From Desulfacinum hydrothermale DSM 13146 (GTDB lineage Bacteria > Desulfobacterota > Syntrophobacteria > Syntrophobacterales > DSM-9756): a stretch of 64,000 nt of DNA. Positions 1 through 8,826 of this stretch are shown one piece after another. Each line of letters begins with the position of its first letter. The first letter of the stretch is position 1. Below the pieces are notes generated by a model. The model was not told where the DNA came from, ran no database searches, and saw only the letters and a list, made by a program, of their open reading frames with translations. Both the position numbers and the translations under genes were made by a program. Location: assembly GCF_900176285.1 (NCBI RefSeq), contig NZ_FWXF01000004.1, positions 62,001 to 126,000 of the forward strand, written 5' to 3'.

Positions 1-879
1 ACGGATGTGATGGTCTTTGCGGGCATCTTTTGCCTGGTGACCATCGGGTTGAGCCTGCTCATGGGCTTTGCCGGCCAGATTTCGCTGGCCCAGGCGGCCT
101 TTTTCGGCATCGGCGCCTACGTGTCGGCCATCCTGACGGGCCGGTTCGGCTGGAATCCCTGGGCCGCCATGCCCGCGGGGGCCGTGGTGTGCGCCGCCGT
201 GGCCTGGATCGTGGGAGTTCCCGCCCTGAGGCTCAAGGGGCACTACCTGGCCATGGCCACCCTGGGTTTCGGCGTGATCGTTCACATCATCTTGAATGAG
301 GAGGTGGAGTGGACGGGGGGGCCTTCCGGCATGGTGGACATCCCGGGCCTATCCATCGCCGGCACGCCGTTGCTCAGTGAGACGGCCTGGTACTATCTGG
401 TGTGGACGTTTGTGGCCGCCGCGCTCCTCTTTTCCTATCACGTACTCCATTCCCGGGTGGGGCGGGCCCTTCGGGCCATTCATGAAGAGGAAAAGGCGGC
501 CGAAGCCATGGGCGTTCCCGTGGCGTCTTACAAGGTCCAGGTGTTTGTCTACAGCGCCGTGCTGGCTTCCCTGGCGGGGAGCCTCTACACCCACTATGTG
601 ACCTTCCTGACGCCCAGCTCCTTCGACCTCATGTGGTCCATCCGCTTTGTCCTCATGGTGGTGGTGGGCGGCATGCAAAGCCTGTGGGGCGCTCTTTTGG
701 GAACGGTCTTCCTCACCTTCGTGGGCAATGAATGGCTGCAGGTTTTTGCGGACTTTGAGGTTCTGGTCTATGGGGCCATCCTGTTACTGGTGGTCCTTTG
801 GGTGCCCCAAGGCCTGGTGGTGTGGATGCAGGAGAGGTTGCGCCTGAGGCGGGCGGCGGACCTGTCCCGGTCGGAATAG
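1..879 (+). CDS. livM: Branched-chain amino acid ABC transporter permease LivM (5' end outside window)
   Basis: Inner-membrane permease of the LIV-type high-affinity uptake system. The frame is open to the first base of the window, so the start lies upstream; 292 residues are visible. The family signature GFAGQISLAQAAFFGIGAY is near the visible N-terminus, followed by about seven more hydrophobic segments and the cytoplasmic loop RALRAIHEEEKAAEAMG that contacts the ATPases. Family members normally have one extra N-terminal membrane segment, which agrees with truncation by the window edge. livG and livF follow directly, so this is the tail of a liv operon; the binding protein and LivH are presumably upstream. 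Substrate cannot be read from sequence; the downstream ligase and IOR genes suggest aromatic or branched amino acids. Confidence 0.93.
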   Translation, partial: TDVMVFAGIFCLVTIGLSLLMGFAGQISLAQAAFFGIGAYVSAILTGRFGWNPWAAMPAGAVVCAAVAWIVGVPALRLKGHYLAMATLGFGVIVHIILNEEVEWTGGPSGMVDIPGLSIAGTPLLSETAWYYLVWTFVAAALLFSYHVLHSRVGRALRAIHEEEKAAEAMGVPVASYKVQVFVYSAVLASLAGSLYTHYVTFLTPSSFDLMWSIRFVLMVVVGGMQSLWGALLGTVFLTFVGNEWLQVFADFEVLVYGAILLLVVLWVPQGLVVWMQERLRLRRAADLSRSE

Positions 880-885
880 GTGTTC

Positions 886-1713
886 ATGGTGTCTTTCGAT
901 GCACGGTCTAAAGATCCCATTTTGACGCTGCAGGACGTGCACATGCGCTTCGGCGGCGTGACGGCCCTCAAGGGAATCCACTACCAGGTGCCCCGGGGGA
1001 TCGTGCAATCCATCATCGGGCCCAACGGAGCCGGAAAGACCACGCTGCTCAATTGCATCAGCGGCGTGCTGCACCCCAGCGAGGGAGTCATCTCCTTTTT
1101 GGGTCGCTCGGTGGAAAGCGAGCCTCCCCACCGGATCGCCGCCCTGGGAATGTCCCGGACGTTTCAGCACGTGGCGCTCTTTCCCCGGATGAGTGTGCTG
1201 GAAAACGTCATGGTGGGCCGCCACGTGCGCACGCGGTCGGGTTTCTGGGCCGTGGGGCTACGAACACCCACCATGCGCCGGGAGGAGGCGGCCATTGGCC
1301 GGGAGGCCAAGGCGTGGCTCGATTTTGTGGGGCTGGCCGATGCGGCCCATCTGGAGGCGGGGGCCCTGCCGTTGGGCAAGCAGAAGATCCTGGAGATCGC
1401 CCGGGCCCTGGCCACCGATCCGGCTCTCCTGCTGCTGGATGAGCCTGCCGGAGGCCTGAATGCGCGGGAGACGGAGGAGCTGGGGGAGCTGATCCAGCGG
1501 ATCCAGGCCCGGGGAATCACCGTGATCCTGGTGGAGCACGACATGAATCTGGTTATGAGCGTTTCGGAGCGCATCCTGGTCCTCTACTACGGGCAGCCCC
1601 TGGCCAGCGGTGCACCGGACGAAATCAAGGAAGATCCCCAAGTGATCCAGGCCTACCTGGGCGATGAATGGGCCCCGGAGGAAGGAAAGCCCATCATGAA
1701 CGGCCGATTCTAA
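886..1713 (+). CDS. livG: Branched-chain amino acid ABC transporter ATP-binding protein LivG
   Basis: One of the two ATPases that drive the LIV permease, 275 aa. Walker A GPNGAGKTT lies at residues 45-53 and Walker B LLLLDEP ends near residue 187, followed by the GGLN D-loop region typical of LivG. The signature loop reads LPLGKQK where most family members have LSYGQQR, so the C-loop is unusual, although the fold looks intact. A GTG at 880 directly abuts the livM stop; ATG 886 is preferred because AGGTG lies just before it. Translation is probably coupled to livM. The switch histidine is present in VEHDMNLVM. Confidence 0.93.
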   Translation: MVSFDARSKDPILTLQDVHMRFGGVTALKGIHYQVPRGIVQSIIGPNGAGKTTLLNCISGVLHPSEGVISFLGRSVESEPPHRIAALGMSRTFQHVALFPRMSVLENVMVGRHVRTRSGFWAVGLRTPTMRREEAAIGREAKAWLDFVGLADAAHLEAGALPLGKQKILEIARALATDPALLLLDEPAGGLNARETEELGELIQRIQARGITVILVEHDMNLVMSVSERILVLYYGQPLASGAPDEIKEDPQVIQAYLGDEWAPEEGKPIMNGRF

Positions 1714-1727
1714 CGGGAAGGAGCGGC

Positions 1728-2459
1728 GTGCTCACGGTCCGAAGCCTACACACCTACTACGGCAATATCCATGCGCTGAAGGGCGTGTCGCTGCATGTGC
1801 GCTCCGGGGAGATCGTGGCGCTCATCGGAGCCAACGGGGCCGGCAAGACCACCCTGGTCCACTCCATCGCCGGCCTGCTCAAGCCGCAAAAGGGAACCAT
1901 CCTCTACAAGGAGGAAGATATCACCGCCCTGGCGCCGGAAGCCGTGGTGCAAAGAGGGATCGCGCTGGTGCCGGAAGGGCGCCAGATCTTCGCCACCCTC
2001 TCGGTGGAGACCAACCTGGAGATGGGGGCCTTTATCCACCGCAATCGACGCGATCAAGTGCAACGCGACATGGGCGCCCTGCTGGAACGTTTTCCCATCC
2101 TGAAAGAAAGGCGGCGCCAGCTGGCGGGAACTCTCAGCGGAGGGGAACAGCAGATGCTCGCCATCAGTCGGGCGCTCATGGCCCGGCCCGATTTTCTCCT
2201 CCTGGACGAGCCGTCCATGGGACTGGCCCCGCTGGTAATCCGGGAAATCTTTGCCATCATCCAGCGGCTCCGGGACGAAGGGCGCACCATCCTGCTCATC
2301 GAACAAAATGCCCGCGCCGCCCTTGAGATCGCCGACCGGGGCTACGTGATGGAAACGGGCAAGGTGGTGCTCCAGGGCGAAGGCCGGGAACTGCTGGTTC
2401 ACCGGGAGGTGCAGCGGGCGTACCTGGGGAAGGGATCCAAGGAGATATGGGACGCCTGA
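1728..2459 (+). CDS. livF: Branched-chain amino acid ABC transporter ATP-binding protein LivF
   Basis: Second ATPase of the LIV importer, 243 aa, the normal family length. Walker A GANGAGKTT is at residues 34-42, the signature LSGGEQQ at 136-142 and Walker B LLLDEPSMGLAP further on, the last motif being typical of LivF. The frame stays open upstream into livG. GTG 1728 is chosen because GGGAAGGAG sits about 6 bases before it and because LivF proteins start at this point (LTVRSLHTYYG). It follows livG by 14 bp and ends 40 bp before the ligase gene, which implies one transcript. Confidence 0.93.
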   Translation: MLTVRSLHTYYGNIHALKGVSLHVRSGEIVALIGANGAGKTTLVHSIAGLLKPQKGTILYKEEDITALAPEAVVQRGIALVPEGRQIFATLSVETNLEMGAFIHRNRRDQVQRDMGALLERFPILKERRRQLAGTLSGGEQQMLAISRALMARPDFLLLDEPSMGLAPLVIREIFAIIQRLRDEGRTILLIEQNARAALEIADRGYVMETGKVVLQGEGRELLVHREVQRAYLGKGSKEIWDA

Positions 2460-2499
2460 GGGGCGCGCAAGACCGTGGGGGAGAACCTGGGGGAAAGGC

Positions 2500-3819
2500 A
2501 TGACGGCGCAACTCCATCCCATCTGGGAACCGGAAAAGGAATGCATGGATCGCGGGGAATTGGAGCAGCTGCAGTTGGAGCGGCTCCAGGCCACGCTCAA
2601 CCGCGTCTATCGCAATGTGGCCTTTTATCGCAAACGGTTTCGGGAGATCGGCTTCGTGCCGGAAGATGATTTGACGGAACCGGCCCATATCAAGCGACTT
2701 CCCTTCACCACCCGCGAGGACGTGAGCGATAGCTACCCTTACGAGATGTTTGCCGTGCCGTTGCGGGAAGTGGTCCGCGTGCACACCTCGTCGGGAAGTT
2801 CCGTCAATCCCCGGGTGGTGGGCTACACCAAGGGCGATCTCAAGACGTGGGCGCAACTGACCGCACGGGTGCTGGCTTCGGCCGGCGTGACCCACGACGA
2901 CGTGATTCAGATCACCTTCGCCTACGGGCTCCTTTCCGGGGGGTTGGGCATCCACTATGGCGCGGAACGCCTGGGAGCTTCCGTCCTTCCCACCTCTGTG
3001 GGAAGAACGGACCGCCAGATCAAGATCATGCAGGACTTCCGAACCACCACCCTGGTCTCCACCCCGTCCTATGCGCTCATCATCGCCGACCGTATGGAAG
3101 AACTGGGGGTGGATCCCAAACAGTTGAATCTTCGGTTCGCCATCTGCGCCGGGGAGCCGTGGACGGAGCAGATGCGCCGCGAGATCGAAGAGCGCCTCTA
3201 TGTGACGGCCACGGACAATTACGGGATCAGCGAAGTGATGGGACCGGGCGTGGCGGGCGAATGCCTGGAAAAGACCGGCATGCATTTCCAGGAAGACCAT
3301 TTCCTGCTGGAGGTGATCAACCCGGAGACGGGCCGGGAATGCGAACCGGGAGAGCTGGGGGAACTGGTCATCACCACGCTCACCAAAGAGGCCTTTCCGG
3401 TCATCCGCTACCGCACGGGGGATCTGTGCCGGATCGTTCCCGGCTCCTGCCCCTGCGGAAGGACCTTTCGGCGCATCTCGCGCATCGAAGGCCGCTGTGA
3501 CAACGTGGTGGTGATCAAGGGGGTCAACATCATCCCCGAACGCATCGGGGACATCCTGGAACAGGTCAAAGGGGAGCGGCCCGTCTACCAGCTGGTGGCC
3601 ACGCGCCGCGGCCGACTGGACCAACTGGAAATCTGGATCGAGATCACCGAGCGTCTCTTTTCCGACAAGATGCGGGAACAGCGGACGCTTGTGGACGAGA
3701 TGCGCCAGAAGGTGGCCAATTTCATCGGCATCGTCCCCCGGATCCGGCTGGTGGAGCGGGGGAGCCTGGCAAGGGAAGGGGACCGGGTCGTACCTTTCGT
3801 GGACCGGCGATCCGGCTGA
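2500..3819 (+). CDS. paaK: Phenylacetate-CoA ligase-like AMP-forming enzyme
   Basis: ANL-superfamily acyl/aryl-CoA ligase of the PaaK type, 439 aa, the usual PaaK length. The phosphate-binding loop reads SSGSSVNPRVVGYT at about residues 95-108, where PaaK has TSGTTGKPTVVGYT. The motifs YGISEVMGPGVAGEC, YRTGDLC and RCDNVVVIKGVNI are in family order, the last at the hinge to the small C-terminal domain. Reaction expected: arylacetate + ATP + CoA to aryl-CoA + AMP + PPi. Arylacetyl-CoA products are what the downstream indolepyruvate oxidoreductase makes, so the ligase may salvage the free acid or run in reverse to make ATP, as proposed for some anaerobes and archaea. The exact acid cannot be read. 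The altered loop is worth noting. Confidence 0.85.
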   Translation: MTAQLHPIWEPEKECMDRGELEQLQLERLQATLNRVYRNVAFYRKRFREIGFVPEDDLTEPAHIKRLPFTTREDVSDSYPYEMFAVPLREVVRVHTSSGSSVNPRVVGYTKGDLKTWAQLTARVLASAGVTHDDVIQITFAYGLLSGGLGIHYGAERLGASVLPTSVGRTDRQIKIMQDFRTTTLVSTPSYALIIADRMEELGVDPKQLNLRFAICAGEPWTEQMRREIEERLYVTATDNYGISEVMGPGVAGECLEKTGMHFQEDHFLLEVINPETGRECEPGELGELVITTLTKEAFPVIRYRTGDLCRIVPGSCPCGRTFRRISRIEGRCDNVVVIKGVNIIPERIGDILEQVKGERPVYQLVATRRGRLDQLEIWIEITERLFSDKMREQRTLVDEMRQKVANFIGIVPRIRLVERGSLAREGDRVVPFVDRRSG

Positions 3820-3917
3820 AACGGTCGGGCCGTCGCATCGTCCGGAGCTGTCGTGATGGCGGCAATGGGCAAGAGAAACGGTGGGGCACCGATAAGGGTT
3901 GAGGAGGAGTGAAGAGA

Positions 3918-5783
3918 ATGCACGAATTGCTGTCGCCCGAAAAGGGCGGAAAAAGGCTTCTTTTGGGCAACGAGGCCATCATCCGAGGTGCTTTGGAGGC
4001 CAACGTCCGCTTTGTGGCCGCCTATCCCGGCACGCCTTCCTCGGAGATCATCGACGGCTTCGCCCGGCTGGGCCACGAGGCCGGTGTGGAGGTGGAGTAT
4101 TCGGTCAATGAAAAGGTGTCCGTGGAAAGCGCCTGCGCGGCGGCCATCTCCGGGGTCAGGAGCCTGTGTTCCATGAAGCATGTGGGGCTCAACGTGGCCG
4201 CCGACGCCTTCATGACTCTGGCCTACGTGGGGGTGAAGGCGGGCATGGTGATTGTAACGGCCGACGACCCGTCGCTCCACTCCAGCCAAAACGAACAGGA
4301 CAACCGCTTCTACGCCAAGATGGCCCATGTGCCCATGTTGGAGCCGGCCACGCCGCAGGAGGCCAAGGACATGGTCCAGCCGGCCTACGAGATATCCGAA
4401 CGGTTCCGCATCCCCTGTCTGTTGCGCACCACCACCCGCGTCAATCATTGCCGGGGTGTGGTGGAACTGGGGGATCTGCCGTCGGGCTCCGTCCAGGGAG
4501 ATTTCCAGCGGGATCCTTTCAACCTGGTGGTGGTTCCCATGGTGGGCCGAAAGCTGCGTCTGCAGTTGCTGGAAAAGGAAAAGCAGCTCCAGGAAGTGTC
4601 CGAATCCAGCCCCTTCAACCGCGTGGAAGGCAGCGGACGCTGGGGCATCGTGACCAGCGGGGTGTCGGTCCTCCATGTGCGGGATGCTGTGCGGGAACTG
4701 GGAATCCAGGACAAGGTGAGTGTGCTTTCCCTGGGCATGACCTCTCCCATCCCGGAACGTCTCATCGGGGACTTTTTGCAAAACGTGGACCGGGTGATGG
4801 TCGTGGAAGAGTTGGACCCCTACCTGGAAGAGGCCGTGCGGAACGTGGCCCAGAAGATGGGACGGTCCCTCACCATCGCCGGAAAGGGTCCCGCTGGGAT
4901 CCCGCAGGCCTTCGAACTGGACTCTCTGAAGGTCCAAAAGGCCCTGGGGCGGTTTTTCGACGTTCCGGTGCAGGCGCCGGCTCCCCTGAGTGCGCCCCAA
5001 GACCTCCCGGCCCGCCCGCCCAACCTGTGCCCCGGCTGTCCCCATCGGGCCACCTTCTATTCCATCAAGAAGATCTTTGGCGAAGACGCCGTCTATCCCA
5101 CCGACATCGGGTGCTACACCCTGGGGCTCCTGCCCCCCCTTCAGATGGCCGACTTCCTCATCTGCATGGGATCCAGCGTGTCCACCGCGGGCGGCTTCTC
5201 CCGGGTGTTGGATCGGCCGGTGGTGGCCTTCATCGGTGATTCCACCTTCTTTCACAGCGGGATGACGGGCCTGGTCAACGCCGTCACCCATGACCGTAAC
5301 ATCTTGCTGGTCATCATGGACAACGGCACCACGGCCATGACGGGCCATCAGCCCCACCCGGGCGTTTCCATCACCCCGGGCGGCCGAAAAGAACCCAAGG
5401 TGGACGTGGAGCAGGTGGTGCGGGGCTGCGGGGTGCAGCGCGTTACGGTGGTGAATCCCCTCAACGTCAAAAAGACCCAGGCCGCGCTGGAAGAGATCAA
5501 GGAAGACCTGAAGGAAGGCGGCGTTTCCGTGCTCATTTCCCGTTCGCCGTGTCCGCTCTTTGAGCGGCGGGCGCTGGGCATCAAACAGCGCGTGGTCTTT
5601 CAGGTGACCGACGCGTGTGACCTGTGCCGGGATTGTTTGTCCCAGCTGGGATGTCCGGCCTTCGTTTGGGAACGGGATGGAGCCGGCGGCCAGTGCGTAA
5701 GGATCAACGAGACGCTCTGTAACGGCTGCGCGGTCTGCGCCCAGCTTTGTGACGCCGTCAAACCCAAGAAGCTGGAGGCCTGA
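3918..5783 (+). CDS. iorA: Indolepyruvate ferredoxin oxidoreductase, alpha subunit
   Basis: Large subunit of IOR, which oxidatively decarboxylates aryl-2-oxo acids to aryl-CoA and reduces ferredoxin; 621 aa, normal for IorA. The N-terminal pyrimidine-binding half begins LLLGNEAIIRGALEANVRFVAAYPGTP. The thiamine pyrophosphate half carries CPGCPHRATF, IGDSTFFHSG and IMDNGTTAMTG. The last 55 residues hold two Cys clusters (CDLCRDC, then CNGCAVCAQLC) for [4Fe-4S] centres. ATG 3918 is chosen over GTG 3909 because GAGGAGG at 3901-3907 is correctly spaced only for the ATG. The gene sits between the ligase and iorB, with gaps of about 100 bp on each side. Confidence 0.95.
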   Translation: MHELLSPEKGGKRLLLGNEAIIRGALEANVRFVAAYPGTPSSEIIDGFARLGHEAGVEVEYSVNEKVSVESACAAAISGVRSLCSMKHVGLNVAADAFMTLAYVGVKAGMVIVTADDPSLHSSQNEQDNRFYAKMAHVPMLEPATPQEAKDMVQPAYEISERFRIPCLLRTTTRVNHCRGVVELGDLPSGSVQGDFQRDPFNLVVVPMVGRKLRLQLLEKEKQLQEVSESSPFNRVEGSGRWGIVTSGVSVLHVRDAVRELGIQDKVSVLSLGMTSPIPERLIGDFLQNVDRVMVVEELDPYLEEAVRNVAQKMGRSLTIAGKGPAGIPQAFELDSLKVQKALGRFFDVPVQAPAPLSAPQDLPARPPNLCPGCPHRATFYSIKKIFGEDAVYPTDIGCYTLGLLPPLQMADFLICMGSSVSTAGGFSRVLDRPVVAFIGDSTFFHSGMTGLVNAVTHDRNILLVIMDNGTTAMTGHQPHPGVSITPGGRKEPKVDVEQVVRGCGVQRVTVVNPLNVKKTQAALEEIKEDLKEGGVSVLISRSPCPLFERRALGIKQRVVFQVTDACDLCRDCLSQLGCPAFVWERDGAGGQCVRINETLCNGCAVCAQLCDAVKPKKLEA

Positions 5784-5886
5784 GAGGCCGGAAAACCGTT
5801 CGGGCTCGAGGCGATCCCGGATGCACGCAACGCCAAGGCTTATCCGGTGAACAAGGCATGCGATGCCGCTTGAAGGGGAAGAAGGG

Positions 5887-6507
5887 ATGATGAGTATGGA
5901 AAAGGCAAGGGATGCGGGACTTCGCATCTTCTTTACGGGTGTGGGAGGTCAGGGGACGCTTCTGGCCACGCGGATGGTGGGCGAAGCCGCCCTGATTCAG
6001 GGCTTGAACGTGATCATGAGCGAGATCCACGGCATGGCCCAGCGGGGAGGCGTGGTGGAATCTTCCATCGTGGTGGGCGACTTGGTCAGCCCGGTCATCG
6101 CCGAGGGACAGGCAGACGTGATGCTGGCCTTCGAGCCTTTGGAAGCACTTCGAGCCCTGGAAAAATGCCATGCCCACACCACGGCCGTGGTGAGCACCGT
6201 TCCCATCGTTCCTTTCACCGTGGCCACGGGGCAGGGACGCTATCCAGATGTTCAAGGGGTGCTGGAAACCCTGCAAAAGGACTTGGCCCAAGTGGTGGCC
6301 CTGGACGCCGTGGCCCTGGCTCGGCAGGCGGGAAACGTGCGGGCGGCCAACATGGTGGTGGTGGGGGTCTTGGCGGGGCTGGGAAAGGTGCCCATCGAAC
6401 GATCCGCCTGGGAGGAAAGCCTGCGCCGTCTGCTCCCCGCCAAACTGCACGGTGTCAATGAGCGAGCCTTTGCCCTGGGATTTGACGCCGGGCGGGCGGT
6501 GGCCTGA
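5887..6507 (+). CDS. iorB: Indolepyruvate ferredoxin oxidoreductase, beta subunit
   Basis: Small gamma-type subunit of IOR, 206 aa. FFTGVGGQGTLLATRMVGEAA at the N-terminus and SEIHGMAQRGGVVESSI near residue 45 are standard for the 2-oxoacid:ferredoxin oxidoreductase gamma/beta family. Several in-frame ATGs exist (5863, 5887, 5890, 5896); 5887 is chosen because AAGGGG at 5872-5877 is well spaced. It follows iorA by about 100 bp and is the last gene before the hairpin at 6607. With iorA it should form the complete aryl-pyruvate oxidoreductase, probably in fermentative or syntrophic amino acid use. Confidence 0.93.
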   Translation: MMSMEKARDAGLRIFFTGVGGQGTLLATRMVGEAALIQGLNVIMSEIHGMAQRGGVVESSIVVGDLVSPVIAEGQADVMLAFEPLEALRALEKCHAHTTAVVSTVPIVPFTVATGQGRYPDVQGVLETLQKDLAQVVALDAVALARQAGNVRAANMVVVGVLAGLGKVPIERSAWEESLRRLLPAKLHGVNERAFALGFDAGRAVA

Positions 6508-6549
6508 CAGAGGCCGGTGTGCAAAAGACTTCCGTTGGGGGGTAGAGGC

Positions 6550-6567
6550 TTGCACGTCCCTGTGCAA
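6550..6567. promoter_or_regulatory. Perfect 6-6-6 inverted repeat TTGCAC-N6-GTGCAA
   Basis: Both arms are perfect complements around a 6-bp centre, which has the look of a dimeric regulator site. It lies about 255 bp upstream of a -24/-12-type promoter candidate. Related GTGCAA half-sites occur about 120-150 bp upstream of the sigma-54 candidate at 39526. Chance occurrence cannot be excluded. Confidence 0.35.
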
Positions 6568-6606
6568 TCCCTTGACCGGACACAGTGCTCAACGGGTGAA
6601 TCTCCC

Positions 6607-6648
6607 GGGGAGGACGGGCCCACGGCCCTTCCTCCCCGTGGTTTGTTT
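6607..6648 (+). terminator. Hairpin terminator after iorAB
   Basis: GGGGAGGA-C-GGGCC (6607-6620) pairs with GGCCC-T-TCCTCCCC (6624-6637) around a 3-base loop with one mismatch. It is followed by a moderately T-rich stretch (GTGGTTTGTTT). It fits as the end of the liv-iorB transcript. Confidence 0.65.
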
Positions 6649-6798
6649 CGGGCCTTGGGTTGAGCAGGTCCTTGCCCAGTGGGGCTTGCGGGCGGGGCCA
6701 TAGCATGGCTCGGCTCATCCACCGAGGAAGAAAAACCAGCGCCGAGGCTCTGGTATGCGCTTTGCACCTTTTCTTGATGCCGGTGCCTGTCTGCCTTG

Positions 6799-6830
6799 TT
6801 GACGTGGCGTGCTTTTGGCATTATGTAATA
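6799..6830 (+). promoter_or_regulatory. Promoter candidate upstream of the H-box gene (sigma-70 or sigma-54)
   Basis: TGGCGTGCTTTTGGCA (6805-6820) keeps the invariant GG-N10-GC of a -24/-12 promoter but misses three other consensus bases. The overlapping TTGACG (6799-6804) with a 17-bp spacer and TATGTA (6822-6827) could serve sigma-70 instead. Either would start transcription about 50 bp before ATG 6884. Confidence 0.4.
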
Positions 6831-6883
6831 CTTCTCGTAAACGGCAGCGTGCCGTTCAAGAAGTATTCGCAGGGGGATCAAGC

Positions 6884-8278
6884 ATGATCATCGGCCACGA
6901 GTTGCTCGAAAAGACATGCAAGAACATGATCGAGACAATTCTCTTGTGCCTGGATCATGCCACCAAGGGGACCATCTACCGCATCGGGCCCTTGCCGGAA
7001 CTGCGCTCCGTTCGGGTTACGTGCGGCATCCGCGAACCAGGAAACGGAACCATTCGCTGGGGCCTTCCCACCGTTTCCGATTACAACCCGCCCGGAAAAA
7101 CGTGGCTCCAATATCAGGATCAACCGGGGCGCGCTCTGGAGGCCATGGGATGGTGCGTGGAGCGCCAAAAGAGCTGGACGGCGGACGATCCCGACGAGGA
7201 TCAGCGCAGCGTTCGGAAGCAACTGAGTGGGGAGCCGGAAGATTGGCACCACATGGAGCCGGTGTTGGTCAAGAAGGCCGACCTCTACGGGCAGGATGAC
7301 TCAGATCTGGACTACCCCTGCAACTGGAAGGGAAAGCCCATCTGGCAGGACTCCGACTACGTGGTGGTGGCCGTCATCAAGATCCACTTCCTGCCCCACA
7401 CCATCCGGCGTGGAGACCGGGCCACCAAGGTGATCAAGAAGCTCTCCCGGGTGCTGGGCACCGAAATGTTCTCCCTGCACATCCGTGAATCGGTCAGTCA
7501 GGTGCAGCAGGAACTGGCCAGTGAGCGCATGGCCTCCTGCAATGCCGTGGCCCACGAGCTTCGAAACACCCTGACCAAGCTGAGCTTCATCTTTTCCGCC
7601 ATCAATGCCGAAATCAGCTTTTTGCGCGAACAGTGGGAGGAGCAGATCTTCCGGAGTGTGGGAGAGGTGCGGGGAAAGACCTCCATCCTGGTCCACCTGA
7701 ACCAGATTCTGCTCAACAAGATGGCCCATCTGAACGGCAATCGGGAGCTGGGGGAGGTGGCGCGGTCCTTGGCGGAAGAGCAAAACGAACTGGCGGCCCT
7801 GCCGCTTCTTCCCGAACAGGCCGAGCGGTGGGTGAGTCAAAAGATCCGCCCCAAGTGGCAGCGGCTCCTGGAAGAATCTCCGCTGTGGACCGACGCGAAA
7901 GAAGAGGTCCAATCGCTTCTGGACCAACTGGGCAAGGCGCTTTGGATCGGCACGGACGAGAATCTGGCCAAACGGCTGGATCATTTGCCCGAAGAGCTCC
8001 GAAGGCACTGGCCGCGCTTGGCGTACGTGGACTTTTCGGTCGATAAACTGCCCGTCCTGGAAGAAATCCTCCAACTTCTCCAACACCCCGACATGCCCAT
8101 CCCCCACAAGACCCAGACCCACAAGGTCCTCTCCTCCCTCAAGGCTCTCGTGGAAATCATCCCTGAGATGGAGACCCGGGCCAACCGGATCCTGGAATCC
8201 ATGCGGAACGGATCGGGAAAGGACTTGCAGGACTACTGGAAAGATCGCATCCGAAACGGAGATCCGGCCCATCCCTAA
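6884..8278 (+). CDS. Unrecognised protein with a histidine-kinase-like H-box but no visible ATPase domain
   Basis: 464 aa, soluble. Around His224 it reads NAVAHELRNTLTKLSFIF, which looks like the phosphoacceptor H-box of sensor kinases (HELRNPL). The residues after it should hold the N, G1 and G2 boxes of a HATPase domain, but I see none; instead there is a helical, charged C-terminal half ending in QDYWKDRIRNGDPAHP. The first 200 residues are rich in Trp and Asp and have no obvious known domain. The frame is open upstream to 6809, but ATG 6884 (MIIGHEL) follows AGGGGG with good spacing. It may be a phosphotransfer (Hpt-like) protein or a degenerate kinase. It is monocistronic: a hairpin lies before it and a repeat element after it. 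Confidence 0.6.
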   Translation: MIIGHELLEKTCKNMIETILLCLDHATKGTIYRIGPLPELRSVRVTCGIREPGNGTIRWGLPTVSDYNPPGKTWLQYQDQPGRALEAMGWCVERQKSWTADDPDEDQRSVRKQLSGEPEDWHHMEPVLVKKADLYGQDDSDLDYPCNWKGKPIWQDSDYVVVAVIKIHFLPHTIRRGDRATKVIKKLSRVLGTEMFSLHIRESVSQVQQELASERMASCNAVAHELRNTLTKLSFIFSAINAEISFLREQWEEQIFRSVGEVRGKTSILVHLNQILLNKMAHLNGNRELGEVARSLAEEQNELAALPLLPEQAERWVSQKIRPKWQRLLEESPLWTDAKEEVQSLLDQLGKALWIGTDENLAKRLDHLPEELRRHWPRLAYVDFSVDKLPVLEEILQLLQHPDMPIPHKTQTHKVLSSLKALVEIIPEMETRANRILESMRNGSGKDLQDYWKDRIRNGDPAHP

Positions 8279-8526
8279 GAGGCTGTCTGACAATGGCCTC
8301 TTGGCCTTTCTGATAAATTCCATTCAACTGTGCCATGTGATGTTTTTTTGAGCTTTGTCGAGGCGGGTTCGGAACCCGGCCCGCCTCCCGCAAGGCCGGG
8401 TCCGTAGCGCGGGCGCGTCTGGTACCGCAACCTTCCGTTCGCACAAGAAGGGAACACTCCGGGCGTTTTCAGACACTTCCTGGGAGCTTTCCGGAAACGG
8501 ACAGCTTGGTCCGTTTTTGTGGGGAC
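8279..8526 (+). repeat. Dispersed intergenic repeat, copy A
   Basis: Shares blocks with four other intergenic stretches of this window: GTGCCATGTGAT followed by a T run and GCTTTGT, GGCGGGTTCGGAACCCG, CCCGCAA, and ACAAGAAGGGA followed by CGTTTTC. This is the most complete copy (plus orientation). It contains the short palindrome GGGTTCGGAACCC. The rest of the gap to the cyclase gene at 8827 holds nothing I recognise. Confidence 0.7.
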
Positions 8527-8826
8527 CGACCAGTTGGGGACTGCCATGACAAAGCCTGCTGCCGGCCTGAGGGCCAACGGGCTCTACACTCGCCGGGGCC
8601 CTCTGCGGGTGCCCGTATGCACGTGCCCCACGTCTCAAGGCGCAGTTGCAAAACATGACGCACACAACGATGTGCCGGTGACTTCCTGCCGCCTTGCCGC
8701 GGCGTTCCCACCTGTGGAACGCATCCAGGCCCCTGCCTCGAAACAGGATGCGCTTTTCGCCTCCGGGAAAAGGGGTCCACGACTTCCCGCAGTCCATCCG
8801 TGCCGGGTCCGTATGAAACGATGGTT

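Noticed and set aside
3585-5927. 780-codon open frame antisense to iorA
   Set aside because: Shadow of a clear IorA gene; the translation is His/Gly-rich with no domain.
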